A stretch of DNA of 64,000 nt, taken from the NCBI RefSeq assembly GCF_027107535.1, contig NZ_CP114283.1:2666001-2730000 (forward strand), written 5' to 3'. Of this stretch, positions 26,501 through 34,172 are shown one piece after another. This DNA is from Streptomyces aurantiacus (GTDB taxonomy: Bacteria; Actinomycetota; Actinomycetes; Streptomycetales; Streptomycetaceae). Position numbers and translations under genes: made by a program. How positions within the stretch are numbered: position 1 is the first letter of the stretch; each line of letters opens with the position of its first letter. The notes below the pieces were generated by a model that was given only the letters and a program-made list of their open reading frames with translations, was not told where the DNA came from and did not search any database.

Positions 26501-27057
26501 ACTTCCCGTGTGTGTCCAAGGACGACGACCTGATCCTCCTGGACGAGCAGGGCAACGAACGGACCCGCTTCACCTTCCCGCGCCAGCGCCGCGGCCGCCG
26601 GCTGTGTCTGGCCGACTTCTTCCGGCCCGAGGAGTCCGGCGAGACGGACGTCGTGGGCCTCCAGGTCGTCACCGTCGGCTCCCGGATCGGCGAGGAGACG
26701 GCGAAGCTCTTCGAGTCGAACTCCTACCGGGACTACCTCGAACTGCACGGTCTGTCCGTCCAGTTGGCCGAGGCGCTCGCCGAGTACTGGCACGCGCGCG
26801 TGCGTTCGGAGCTCGGCTTCGCCGGGGAGGACCCGGCCGAGGTGGAGGACATGTTCGCGCTGAAGTACCGCGGCGCCCGCTTCTCGCTCGGCTACGGAGC
26901 CTGCCCGGACCTGGAGGACCGCGCCAAGATCGCCCGCCTCCTGGAGCCCGAGCGGATCGGCGTCCACCTCTCCGAGGAGTTCCAGCTCCACCCGGAACAG
27001 TCCACCGACGCGATCGTCATCCACCACCCGGAGGCGAAGTACTTCAACGCGCGGTGA
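23530..27057 (+). CDS. metH: Cobalamin-dependent methionine synthase
   Basis: A 1175-residue four-domain enzyme that methylates homocysteine from 5-methyltetrahydrofolate. In order: homocysteine-binding barrel (VVADGAMGTMLQAQ; zinc ligands in GLNCATGPAEM and LIGGCCGTTPEH), pterin-binding domain (AIGERTNANGSKKF), B12 domain with GDVHDIGKN near residue 750 (the His ligand of cobalt), and the C-terminal AdoMet-activation domain. Length is close to normal. ATG 23530 has AGGGAG eight bases upstream; the extra in-frame codons from 23473 are not needed. A TACCCT -10 candidate lies at 23459-23464. I find no cobalamin riboswitch ahead of it. Confidence 0.97.
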   Translation: MASLPNPSLPSDSAYSRTRTDALREALATRVVVADGAMGTMLQAQDPTLEDFENLEGCNEILNLTRPDIVRSVHEAYFAVGVDCVETNTFGSNHAALAEYDIADRVYELSESGARIAREVADEFTASTGQQRWVLGSMGPGTKLPTLGHAPYTLLRDAYQRNAEGMIVGGADALLVETTQDLLQTKASVLGARRALEALGADLPLIVSVTVETTGTMLLGSEIGAALTALEPLGIDMIGLNCATGPAEMSEHLRYLARHSRIPLSCMPNAGLPVLGKNGAHYPLTPPELADAQETFVTEYGLSLIGGCCGTTPEHLRQVVERVRDLTPAPRTPRPEPGAASLYQTVPFRQDTAYMAIGERTNANGSKKFREAMLEGRWDDCVEMARDQIREGAHMLDLCVDYVGRDGVADMEELAGRFATASTLPIVLDSTEVPVLRAGLEKLGGRAVINSVNYEDGDGPESRFAKVTKLAQEHGAALIALTIDEEGQARTPETKVAIAERLIEDLTGNWGIHESDILIDTLTFTICTGQEESRGDGIATIEAIRRLKERHPDVQTTLGLSNISFGLNPAARVLLNSVFLDECVKAGLDSAIVHASKILPIARFDEEQVTTALDLIYDRRREGYDPLQKLMALFEGATTKSLKAGRAEELAALPLDERLKRRIIDGEKNGLEQDLEDALRERPALDIVNETLLDGMKVVGELFGSGQMQLPFVLQSAEVMKTAVAHLEPHMEKTDDEGKGTIVLATVRGDVHDIGKNLVDIILSNNGYTVVNLGIKQPVSAILEAAKEHRADVIGMSGLLVKSTVIMKENLEELNQRKLAADYPVILGGAALTRAYVEQDLHEIYEGEVRYARDAFEGLRLMDALIAVKRGVPGASLPELKQRRVRATAQAVVEERPEEGAVRSDVATDNPVPEPPFWGTRVIKGIQLKEYASWLDEGALFKGQWGLKQARTGDGPTYEELVETEGRPRLRGLLDQLQTGNLLEAAVVYGYFPCVSKDDDLILLDEQGNERTRFTFPRQRRGRRLCLADFFRPEESGETDVVGLQVVTVGSRIGEETAKLFESNSYRDYLELHGLSVQLAEALAEYWHARVRSELGFAGEDPAEVEDMFALKYRGARFSLGYGACPDLEDRAKIARLLEPERIGVHLSEEFQLHPEQSTDAIVIHHPEAKYFNAR

Positions 27058-27065
27058 GCCGGGGT

Positions 27066-27099
27066 CCACGTGCTCCGTGGGGCGCCCTCGAGGGCGCCC
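27066..27099 (+). terminator. Terminator region after metH
   Basis: A short hairpin (CCACG...CGTGG, 27066-27080) is followed by a 20-base perfect palindrome (27080-27099) just past the metH stop. The rest of the 279-base gap holds another hairpin (27282-27288 with 27303-27309) directly before the ribosome site of the next gene, but no gene. Confidence 0.6.
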
Positions 27100-27336
27100 T
27101 GCGAGGCCGCGGGGTACTGACCGGGCAACCCACCCCGGCGGGGCTGCGCCGACCGACGGACACAGCGCCTGCCTGGGCCCTCCACGGCCCCTCCCGAAGG
27201 CCCTCAGGCCCTCGCAGAGGGGTCTCGGCCGTTCCAACAGGCACTTCCTTCGGCGGCGACGTACACTTGTCGGTCCAGTGCAGGCCGGTTCCCTTCTGGG
27301 GGCCGGCCTTCTCGTCCCTCACGGAGGTGCGCCTAT

Positions 27337-28038
27337 ATGACCAGTACGGTCCCCGCACTAGGTACCCAAACGGCCGAGGGCTCCGCACTCCAGGCCGTGC
27401 TGCTCGACATGGACGGCACCCTGGTCGACACCGAGGGCTTCTGGTGGGACGCCGAGGTCGAGGTGTTCGCCCGGCTCGGCCACGCGCTGGACGACTCGTG
27501 GCGCCACGTGGTCGTCGGCGGCCCCATGACGCGCAGTGCCGGCTTCCTCATCGGGGCCACCGGCGCCCGCATCCCCCTCGCCGAGCTCATGGTGCTGCTC
27601 AACGACGGGTTCGAGGACCGTATCGGCCGGGACCTGCCGCTCATGCCGGGCGCCGCGAGACTCCTGGCCGAGCTCGCCGCCCACCGGATCCCCACGGCGC
27701 TGGTCTCCGCCTCGCACCGCCGCATCATCGACCGCGTCCTGGTGGCGCTCGGTGCCCAGAACTTCGCCCTGACCATCGCGGGCGACGAGGTGGCGCGCAC
27801 CAAGCCCTTCCCCGACCCGTATCTGCTCGCGGCCGCCGGGCTCGGCGCGGACCCGGCCAGGTGCGCGGTCATCGAGGACACCGCGACAGGAGTGGCCGCC
27901 GCCGAGGCCGCGGGCTGCCACGTCGTGGCCGTGCCGTCGGTGGCACCGATCACTCCGGCCGCCCGGCGCACCGTCGTGACCTCCCTGGAACAGGTCGACC
28001 TGCCATTTCTACGAGGCCTGATGACGGAAAAGCGCTAA
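27337..28038 (+). CDS. HAD-superfamily phosphatase
   Basis: A 233-residue haloacid-dehalogenase-like hydrolase of the beta-phosphoglucomutase/phosphatase subgroup: motif I DMDGTLVDTEG (nucleophile and acid/base Asp), motif II LVSASHR, motif III Lys in TKPFPDPYLLAA and motif IV VIEDTATGVAAAEAAG, with an inserted helical cap. GGAGG lies nine bases before ATG 27337. It would dephosphorylate a small phosphorylated metabolite; the substrate cannot be deduced from sequence. Confidence 0.88.
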   Translation: MTSTVPALGTQTAEGSALQAVLLDMDGTLVDTEGFWWDAEVEVFARLGHALDDSWRHVVVGGPMTRSAGFLIGATGARIPLAELMVLLNDGFEDRIGRDLPLMPGAARLLAELAAHRIPTALVSASHRRIIDRVLVALGAQNFALTIAGDEVARTKPFPDPYLLAAAGLGADPARCAVIEDTATGVAAAEAAGCHVVAVPSVAPITPAARRTVVTSLEQVDLPFLRGLMTEKR

Positions 28039-28471
28039 TCGTTCACCCACGGTGCACGAATGAATGCCGAAAAACTGCATGGCCACAGCACCGGAATAAT
28101 TCGACAGTCGTCCGCGCGCCTTGGATGGCTGAATTGCGGCGCTCCCCGGACCAGTTGGGAGTGTGAGCTTTACCACTCCGCGGGGGGTCGACAGGGGGGC
28201 TACGGTGTGGCTGGGGCGTCATTTCGCGGGTGTGGGGCGCGCCCTTGTGTCCCGATTCATGGAACGCTGTACGAAACATTCCGCTGTCGGTCTTTCGGTG
28301 CGTCCGCACCTGGTTTCGCAGCGTGATGGGAACTCAACTCCGGTACCTGTGAACGGTCCTGCCGGTGCGGACTAATCTCATCGCGAGAACATCGCCGTAA
28401 CCCCCGTGACCCGACCGCAACACCCCGGCCTGCCGGGCCCGCGGGATCGACAGCTCTGGAGAACCTCGAGC
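28039..28471 (+). promoter_or_regulatory. 433-base gene-free region with promoter for the tandem binding proteins
   Basis: The region is less GC-rich than its surroundings and contains no supported ORF. The best promoter candidate is TGAACG (28350-28355), a 17-base spacer and TAATCT (28373-28378), giving a leader of roughly 87 bases to ATG 28472. I recognise no riboswitch or small RNA. Confidence 0.45.
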
Positions 28472-30076
28472 ATGAACCGCAAGCCTTTGGTGCTGCCGGC
28501 CGTGATCGGTCTGCTCGTCCCGGTCCTCGCCGCGTGTGGGGGTTCCGACAGCGGGGGCGGTGGCGGCGACGCCATCGTCGTCGGTACCACCGACCGGTTC
28601 ACCGCCGCGAAGGACGCCCCCGCACCCCTGGACCCGGCCTTCGCGTACGACGTCGGCACGTGGAACATCCTCCGCCAGACGGTGCAGACGCTGCTGGTCG
28701 CGCCCAACGGCGGCGGCGACCCGACGCCGGAGGCCGCCGAGGAGTGCGGCTTCACCGACTCGGGCAACGAGCGGTACGCCTGCACCCTGCGCAAGGACCT
28801 CAAGTTCTCGAACGGTGACAAGGTCACCGCGGAGGACGTGAAGTTCTCCATCGACCGTGCGATGCGGATCAAGGCCGACACCGGTGTCTTCGCCCTGCTG
28901 TCCACCGTCGACACCGTCGAGACCAAGGGCGACCGAGAGGTGATCTTCCACCTCAACACCGCCGACGCCACCTTCCCGTTCAAGCTGTCCACGCCGGTCG
29001 CGGGCATCGTCAACCCCGACGACTACGACAAGAACAAGCTGCGGGACGGCTTCGACGTGAGCGGCTCCGGCCCCTACACCCTTGAGGCCGAGGTCAAGGA
29101 CAACGAGATGGTCAAGGCCGTCTTCAGCAAGAACCCCAATTACCAGGGCACTTCGAAACTCAAGAACGACAAGGTCGAGCTGCGGTCCTTCGAGGCGACC
29201 GGCGCCATGGGCACCGCGCTCGAAAAGGGCGACATCGACATGATGACCCGCACCATCTCGCCCGCGCAGATCAAGAAGCTCCAGAACGACACGGAAACCG
29301 ATGTCGACCTGATCGAGCAGCCCGGTCTGGAGATCCGCTACCTCGGCTTCAACACGGACGACCCGTCGGTGAAGACCAAGGCGGTCCGCCAGGCGATGGC
29401 GCAAGTCATCAACCGGGGCGAGCTCACCTCCGAGGTGTACGGCTCCGGCGCCGACCCGCTGTACTCGATGGTCCCGGCCACCGTCACGGGGCACGCCAAC
29501 TCGTTCTTCAACAAGTACGGCGACCCGAGCGTCTCCAAGGCCAAGGAGCTGCTGTCCAAGGCGAGCATCACCACGCCGGTGAAGCTGACGCTGCACTACA
29601 CGGACGACCACTACGGCCCGGCCACCAAGGAAGAGTTCGAGGTGCTGCAGAAGCAGCTCAACGACAGCGGCCTCTTCAAGGTGGGCATCGAGGGCGAGAA
29701 GTGGGAGACCTTCCGCCCGAACGAGCAGAAGGGCGACTACGAGGTCTACGGCATGGGCTGGTTCCCCGACTTCCCCGACGCCGACAACTACCTCGCGCCG
29801 TTCCTCGACAAGGACAACACCATCGGCTCGCCCTACACGAACGAGACGATCCGCGGCGTCCTGATCCCCGAGTCCCGCCGCGAGGCCGACCGCCTCACCG
29901 CGTCGAACAGCATCGAGGAGATCCAGAGCATCGTCGCCGAGGACGTCCCGGTCCTGCCGCTGTGGCAGGGCAAGCAGTACATCGCCGCACAGGACGACAT
30001 CACCGGTGCCGAGTACGCGCTCAACTCGTCCGCGACACTCCAGCTGTGGGAGCTCGGCCGCGGAGTGGGCGGCTGA
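28472..30076 (+). CDS. Family-5 (peptide/nickel type) ABC substrate-binding lipoprotein, copy 1
   Basis: A 534-residue SBP_bac_5 protein. Signal peptide with lipobox VLAAC (Cys22), then a Gly-rich linker and AIVVGTTDRFTAAKDAPAPLDPAF. Family features include LRKDLKFSNGDKVTAEDVKFSIDRAM and the C-terminal DVPVLPLWQGKQY. ATG 28472 has GGAG eleven bases upstream. Members bind oligopeptides or other small molecules for an ABC importer or act in sensing. No permease or ATPase genes are nearby, so its partner must be encoded elsewhere. It is about half-identical by eye to the next gene, suggesting tandem duplication. Confidence 0.88.
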   Translation: MNRKPLVLPAVIGLLVPVLAACGGSDSGGGGGDAIVVGTTDRFTAAKDAPAPLDPAFAYDVGTWNILRQTVQTLLVAPNGGGDPTPEAAEECGFTDSGNERYACTLRKDLKFSNGDKVTAEDVKFSIDRAMRIKADTGVFALLSTVDTVETKGDREVIFHLNTADATFPFKLSTPVAGIVNPDDYDKNKLRDGFDVSGSGPYTLEAEVKDNEMVKAVFSKNPNYQGTSKLKNDKVELRSFEATGAMGTALEKGDIDMMTRTISPAQIKKLQNDTETDVDLIEQPGLEIRYLGFNTDDPSVKTKAVRQAMAQVINRGELTSEVYGSGADPLYSMVPATVTGHANSFFNKYGDPSVSKAKELLSKASITTPVKLTLHYTDDHYGPATKEEFEVLQKQLNDSGLFKVGIEGEKWETFRPNEQKGDYEVYGMGWFPDFPDADNYLAPFLDKDNTIGSPYTNETIRGVLIPESRREADRLTASNSIEEIQSIVAEDVPVLPLWQGKQYIAAQDDITGAEYALNSSATLQLWELGRGVGG

Positions 30077-30131
30077 CGTTCGCAGAGGACGTCACCGACC
30101 CGATCCGAGAACAACGACAAGGCTCACGCGC

Positions 30132-31715
30132 GTGAACATGCGAACCAAGTGGCCGGTCCTGCCTGTCATGGCGGGACTGTCCGCAGGACTGCTGACCGGA
30201 TGCGGCTCGGAGACGGGCTCCGCCGGCGGCAGTGACACCGACATCGTCGTGGGGATGACCGACGACGTCCTGGCCACCGATCCGGCCTCCGGCTACGACC
30301 CGGGCTCCTGGCTCCTGTTCAACAACGTCTTCCAGTCGTTGCTCAGCTTCCCCAAGGGCGGCACCGAGCCGGTGCCGGAGGCCGCCAAGGAGTGCTCCTT
30401 CACGGACGCGGCGGCCAAGGTCTTCGAATGCACCCTGCGCGACGGGCTGCGGTTCAGCAACGGTGACGAGCTGACCTCGCGGGACGTGAAGTTCTCCTTC
30501 GACCGCATGCTGAAGATCGACGACGCCGACGGGCCCGCGATCATGTTCCCCATGCTGGACAAGGTGGAGACCCCCAACGACAAGAAGGTCGTCTTCAAGC
30601 TCAAGGTCTCCGACGCCACCTTCCCGAGCAAGATCGCCTCGGGTGCCGGTTCCATCGTCAACCGCCGGGAGTACTCCGCCGACGGACTGCGCGAGGACGG
30701 CGAGGCCGTCGGCTCAGGCCCGTACAAGCTGGAGTCGTTCGGCGAGGACGAGGCCGTCTTCTCGGTCAACGAGAACTACGAGGGCACCGCGAAGACGCGC
30801 AACTCCGGCGTGGTCCTCAAGCTCTTCCACGGCGACCGGTCCGGCCTGAAGAAGGCCGTCGTCGACAACGAGGTCGACCTCGCCTACCGAGGACTGGCCG
30901 CCCAGGACATCGCGGAGATCGAGGCGGACGCCTCCGGCAGCCAGGACATCGACGTCGTCGAGGGCTCCAGCGCCGAGGTGCAGCACCTGGTCTTCAACAT
31001 GGACGACCCGGTGGCGGGCCGGCTGGGTGTCCGCAAGGCCATCGCCCACCTGCTCGACCGCAACGCCCTCATCGACAAGGTCTACAAGAACACCGCGACC
31101 CCGCTGTACTCGATCATCCCGGCCGGCATCACGGGCCACAACACGGCCTTCTTCAACGCCTACGGTGCGAGCCCCTCGCGCGCCAAGGCCGAGGCCGCGC
31201 TGGCCGCCGACGGCATCACCGACAAGGTGAAGCTGACCCTGTGGTCGACGCCGACCCGCTACGGGCCGTCCACGGACGAGGAGTTCAAGGCGATAGCCGG
31301 GCAGCTCAACGACAGCGGCCTGTTCGACGCGAGCGTCAGGTCCGTCTCCTACGACCAGTACGAGAAGGGCATCGAGGCAGGCGAGTACGGCGTGTACGTG
31401 AAGGGCTGGGTGCCCGACTACCCGGACCCGGACAACTTCACGGCCCCGTTCTTCGGCAAGGGCAACGTGCTGGCCAACAACTACACGAACAGCACGGTCA
31501 CCGGGCGGCTCATCCCCGAGACCGCCGCCCAGAGCGACCGCTCGTCGACCCACCAGCAGTACGGCGAACTCCAGGACATCGTCGCCGAGGAGGTCCCGGT
31601 CATCCCGGTCTGGCAGGCCAAGCAGTACGCGGTCGTCCGCGACAGCGTGTACGGCCTGGAGTACTGCCTCGACGCCTCGACCGTGTTCCGCTTCTGGGAG
31701 ATCAGCAAGAACTGA
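30132..31715 (+). CDS. Family-5 ABC substrate-binding lipoprotein, copy 2
   Basis: A 527-residue paralogue of the preceding gene with lipobox GLLTGC (Cys24), the matching LRDGLRFSNGDELTSRDVKFSFDRML block and VPVIPVWQAKQYAV near the end. GTG 30132 is preferred because AAGG lies nine bases upstream; ATG 30138 is a close alternative. It follows copy 1 by 55 bases and probably shares its promoter. The two copies differ in many pocket-region residues, so they may bind different ligands. Confidence 0.87.
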   Translation: MNMRTKWPVLPVMAGLSAGLLTGCGSETGSAGGSDTDIVVGMTDDVLATDPASGYDPGSWLLFNNVFQSLLSFPKGGTEPVPEAAKECSFTDAAAKVFECTLRDGLRFSNGDELTSRDVKFSFDRMLKIDDADGPAIMFPMLDKVETPNDKKVVFKLKVSDATFPSKIASGAGSIVNRREYSADGLREDGEAVGSGPYKLESFGEDEAVFSVNENYEGTAKTRNSGVVLKLFHGDRSGLKKAVVDNEVDLAYRGLAAQDIAEIEADASGSQDIDVVEGSSAEVQHLVFNMDDPVAGRLGVRKAIAHLLDRNALIDKVYKNTATPLYSIIPAGITGHNTAFFNAYGASPSRAKAEAALAADGITDKVKLTLWSTPTRYGPSTDEEFKAIAGQLNDSGLFDASVRSVSYDQYEKGIEAGEYGVYVKGWVPDYPDPDNFTAPFFGKGNVLANNYTNSTVTGRLIPETAAQSDRSSTHQQYGELQDIVAEEVPVIPVWQAKQYAVVRDSVYGLEYCLDASTVFRFWEISKN

Positions 31716-31749
31716 CCGCCCCCACACGGATCGCCCGCGTTCGTGAGAC

Positions 31750-31791
31750 GAGAAATGGCTGCCCCCCTTCGAAGGGGGGCAGCCATTTCTC
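31750..31791. terminator. Exceptionally long bidirectional terminator
   Basis: A perfect 42-base palindrome (stem of 19-20 pairs with a central TTCG) lies between the binding-protein pair and the convergent response regulator gene. Confidence 0.9.
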
Positions 31792-31845
31792 ATGGTGCTG
31801 TGCTCGGTGGTGCCGTGCCCGGTCCACGCCCCGGGGCGTGCGCGC

Positions 31846-32517
31846 TCACTGCGCGCCGGGGCGCACCAGACCGCTCTCGTACGCGTACACCGCGGCCTGC
31901 ACACGGTCCCGCAGCCCCAGCTTGGTGAGGACGTGACCCACATGTGTCTTGACCGTGGTCTCGCTGACGAACAGGTCGGCGGCGATCTCGGCGTTCGACA
32001 GTCCGCGGGCCACCAGCTTCAGGACCTCGACCTCGCGGTCGGTGAGTGTGTGCAGGGTGTCCGGCACGGGCTCGTCGCCCGAGGGCAGATGGCTCGCGTA
32101 CTTGTCGAGGAGCCGCCGGGTGATGCTGGGCGCGAGCATGGCCTCACCGGACGCCACCACCCTGATGGCCTGCACCAGTTCGTCGGCCGGAGCGTCCTTC
32201 AGGAGGAAACCGCTGGCGCCGGCGCGCAGCGCCTCCACCACGTACTCGTCGAGGTCGAACGTCGTCAGGACCAGTACCTTCGCCGGACCGTCCCGGCCGG
32301 GACCGGTGATCTGCCGGGTCGCCTCGACTCCGTCCATCCGCGGCATACGGATGTCCATCAGAACCACATCGGGCTGCAGGGCACGTACCTGATCGATTGC
32401 CTGGAGACCGTCACCGGCCTCGCCGACGACCGCGATGTCCTGCTCGGCCTCCAGGATCATCCGGAAGCCGGTGCGCAGCAGGGGCTGGTCGTCGACCAGT
32501 AGGACGCGGATGGCCAC
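31846..32517 (-). CDS. NarL/LuxR-family response regulator (orphan)
   Basis: A 223-residue two-domain regulator. The receiver has the acidic pair LLVDDQ, phospho-acceptor Asp55 (VVLMDIRMPRMDG), Thr in VLVLTTFDLDEYV and Lys in FLLKDAP. The C-terminal LuxR-type helix-turn-helix spans about 158-205 (LTDREVEVLKLVARGLSNAE...VKTHVGHVLTKLGLRDR). GTG 32517 has AAGGAG upstream. No histidine kinase gene is adjacent on either side, so the cognate kinase is elsewhere or absent. Confidence 0.93.
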   Translation of the reverse strand: MAIRVLLVDDQPLLRTGFRMILEAEQDIAVVGEAGDGLQAIDQVRALQPDVVLMDIRMPRMDGVEATRQITGPGRDGPAKVLVLTTFDLDEYVVEALRAGASGFLLKDAPADELVQAIRVVASGEAMLAPSITRRLLDKYASHLPSGDEPVPDTLHTLTDREVEVLKLVARGLSNAEIAADLFVSETTVKTHVGHVLTKLGLRDRVQAAVYAYESGLVRPGAQ

Positions 32518-32627
32518 GTAAGTCTCCTTCGCTAGTCCGCCCCCATTCTGCCCTGCTCACCTCGCGCGGTCCGCCGCCGGGGCTCGCCTGCCGTGCACCC
32601 CGCCCGTGGGCGAACGGGGCTCCCGGA

Positions 32628-33980
32628 TCACGGACCGCTCGGCCCGGGCGCCCGCACGGGGAGCGGATAGGGCGGGGGAGTGCCACCGAATTCCGGACAG
32701 ACCGACCGGTGGTCGCACCAGCCGCAGAGCTTGGTGGGCCGTGGACGCCACTCGCCGGTCTCGGTGGCGAGCCGGATCGCCTCCCACAGCGCGTGCAACT
32801 TCCGCTCCACCCGTTCCAGATCGGCCGGCACCGGGTCGTACGTGAGCACGTCGCCGCTGCCCAGGTAGACGAGCTGGAGGCGGCGCGGTACGACCTGCTT
32901 CAGCCGCCACACCACAAGGGCGTAGAACTTCATCTGGAACAGGGCGCCTTCCGCGTACTCCGGACGCGGGGCCTTGCCCGTCTTGTAGTCGACGATCCGC
33001 ACCTCGCCCGTGGGCGCCACGTCGACACGGTCGATGATGCCGCGCAGCTTCAGGCCGGAATCGAGCCGGGCCTCCACGAACAGCTCCCGCTCGGCCGGCT
33101 CGAGACGGGTCGGGTCCTCCAGGGTGAACCAGCGCTCGACCAGCCGCTCGGCCTCACCGAGCCAGCGCGCCAGCCGCTCGCCCGCCACCTGCTCGTCGTC
33201 GTCCGCGAACAGCTCGGCCAGCTCCGGCTTCGCCTCCCGCAGCCGGTCCCACTGACCGGGGATCAGCGACTTCGCACGTGGCGCCGTCCGCTCGGTGGCC
33301 GGGGAGTCGAAGAGCCGCTCCAGGACGGCGTGCACCAGCGTCCCGCGCGTCGCCGCCTCGCTCGGCTTCTCGGGCAGCTTGTCGATCACCCGGAACCGGT
33401 ACAGCAGCGGACACTGCATGAAGTCCCCGGCCCGCGAAGGTGACAGCGAGGCCGGAGGCACGGCGCCGGCGGCGCGGCCCGACGGCCCGCCCGGGGTACC
33501 GGCGTCCACCGGCTCGGCGGCATCACCGGAGGCCGGGACCGCGGACGCAGCCTCACCGGCGCCGCCACCTTCCGGCCCGGTCACCGAAGCAGCGCCCGGC
33601 CCGCCCTCGGAGCCGCCCCGCACGGCCGCCTCCTCGTCCACGGACCCGGCCGTATCCGCGGTCGATCCGGCGACGGGGCCGCTGGACAGCGACACCGGGT
33701 CGCCCGCCTGTTCGTCGGCCGACGGCACCGTGCCCTGGCCCTGCTCGGGCGCGGGACCGACGTGAGGTGCCCCCGCGCCTCCGGCCGACCCGCCCCGCTC
33801 TCCGGCGGCATTCCCTGCCGCCGTGTCCGCGGGCTCGACGACGGAGTCGGCCGGCCCGGTCGACGGGTCGGAGGGCCGGGGCACCCTGGCTTCCGCCGCG
33901 GTGCCGGACGGCTGGGCCACGTCGTCCGACGCCGCGGCCCCGGGGCCGTCCTGGGCGACGCCGCCGGTGCTGGTATCCAT
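32628..33980 (-). CDS. RecB-family PD-(D/E)XK nuclease with an iron-sulfur cluster motif
   Basis: A 450-residue protein. Residues 1-175 are a low-complexity Ala/Gly/Pro/Glu-rich, probably disordered extension. The catalytic part follows: LSPSRAGDFMQCPLLYRFR (first Cys), TRGTLVHAVLERLF, GIIDRVDV...VRIVDYKTGK (the nuclease Asp and Lys) and CGWCDHRSVCPEF (three more Cys), the four-Cys pattern of Cas4/AddB-like [4Fe-4S] nucleases. ATG 33980 lies eight bases after a TAAGGT -10 that is part of a DNA-damage-type promoter. It probably acts in DNA end processing or repair. A shorter protein starting near the conserved core is possible. Confidence 0.85.
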   Translation of the reverse strand: MDTSTGGVAQDGPGAAASDDVAQPSGTAAEARVPRPSDPSTGPADSVVEPADTAAGNAAGERGGSAGGAGAPHVGPAPEQGQGTVPSADEQAGDPVSLSSGPVAGSTADTAGSVDEEAAVRGGSEGGPGAASVTGPEGGGAGEAASAVPASGDAAEPVDAGTPGGPSGRAAGAVPPASLSPSRAGDFMQCPLLYRFRVIDKLPEKPSEAATRGTLVHAVLERLFDSPATERTAPRAKSLIPGQWDRLREAKPELAELFADDDEQVAGERLARWLGEAERLVERWFTLEDPTRLEPAERELFVEARLDSGLKLRGIIDRVDVAPTGEVRIVDYKTGKAPRPEYAEGALFQMKFYALVVWRLKQVVPRRLQLVYLGSGDVLTYDPVPADLERVERKLHALWEAIRLATETGEWRPRPTKLCGWCDHRSVCPEFGGTPPPYPLPVRAPGPSGP

Positions 33981-33988
33981 GACGACAG

Positions 33989-34011
33989 ACCTTACGGCCC
34001 GCCACTGACAG
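33989..34011 (-). promoter_or_regulatory. PafBC-type DNA-damage promoter of the RecB-like nuclease gene
   Basis: On the minus strand CTGTCAGTG, exactly 8 bases, then TAAGGT. The RecA-independent damage promoter of mycobacteria, activated by PafBC, has the consensus TTGTCRGTG-N8-TANNNT; only the first, least conserved base differs. The -10 lies eight bases before the start codon. Confidence 0.72.
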
Positions 34012-34172
34012 CGCGACACACGGTGACCTGCGCGCCGTACGCAACCGGGTCGCCGCACGGGAAACGGAGGGGGTGCCGGGGCCGAACACGCCGCGACGGC
34101 CGCATACCATCGACCACGAGACCTCTCGCGGGCATGATCGCGAGCGGGATACGCGTCGAACGAGGGGACATC

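Noticed and set aside
23458..27237. A 1259-codon minus-strand open frame
   Set aside because: It mirrors metH on the other strand; metH shows all family motifs.
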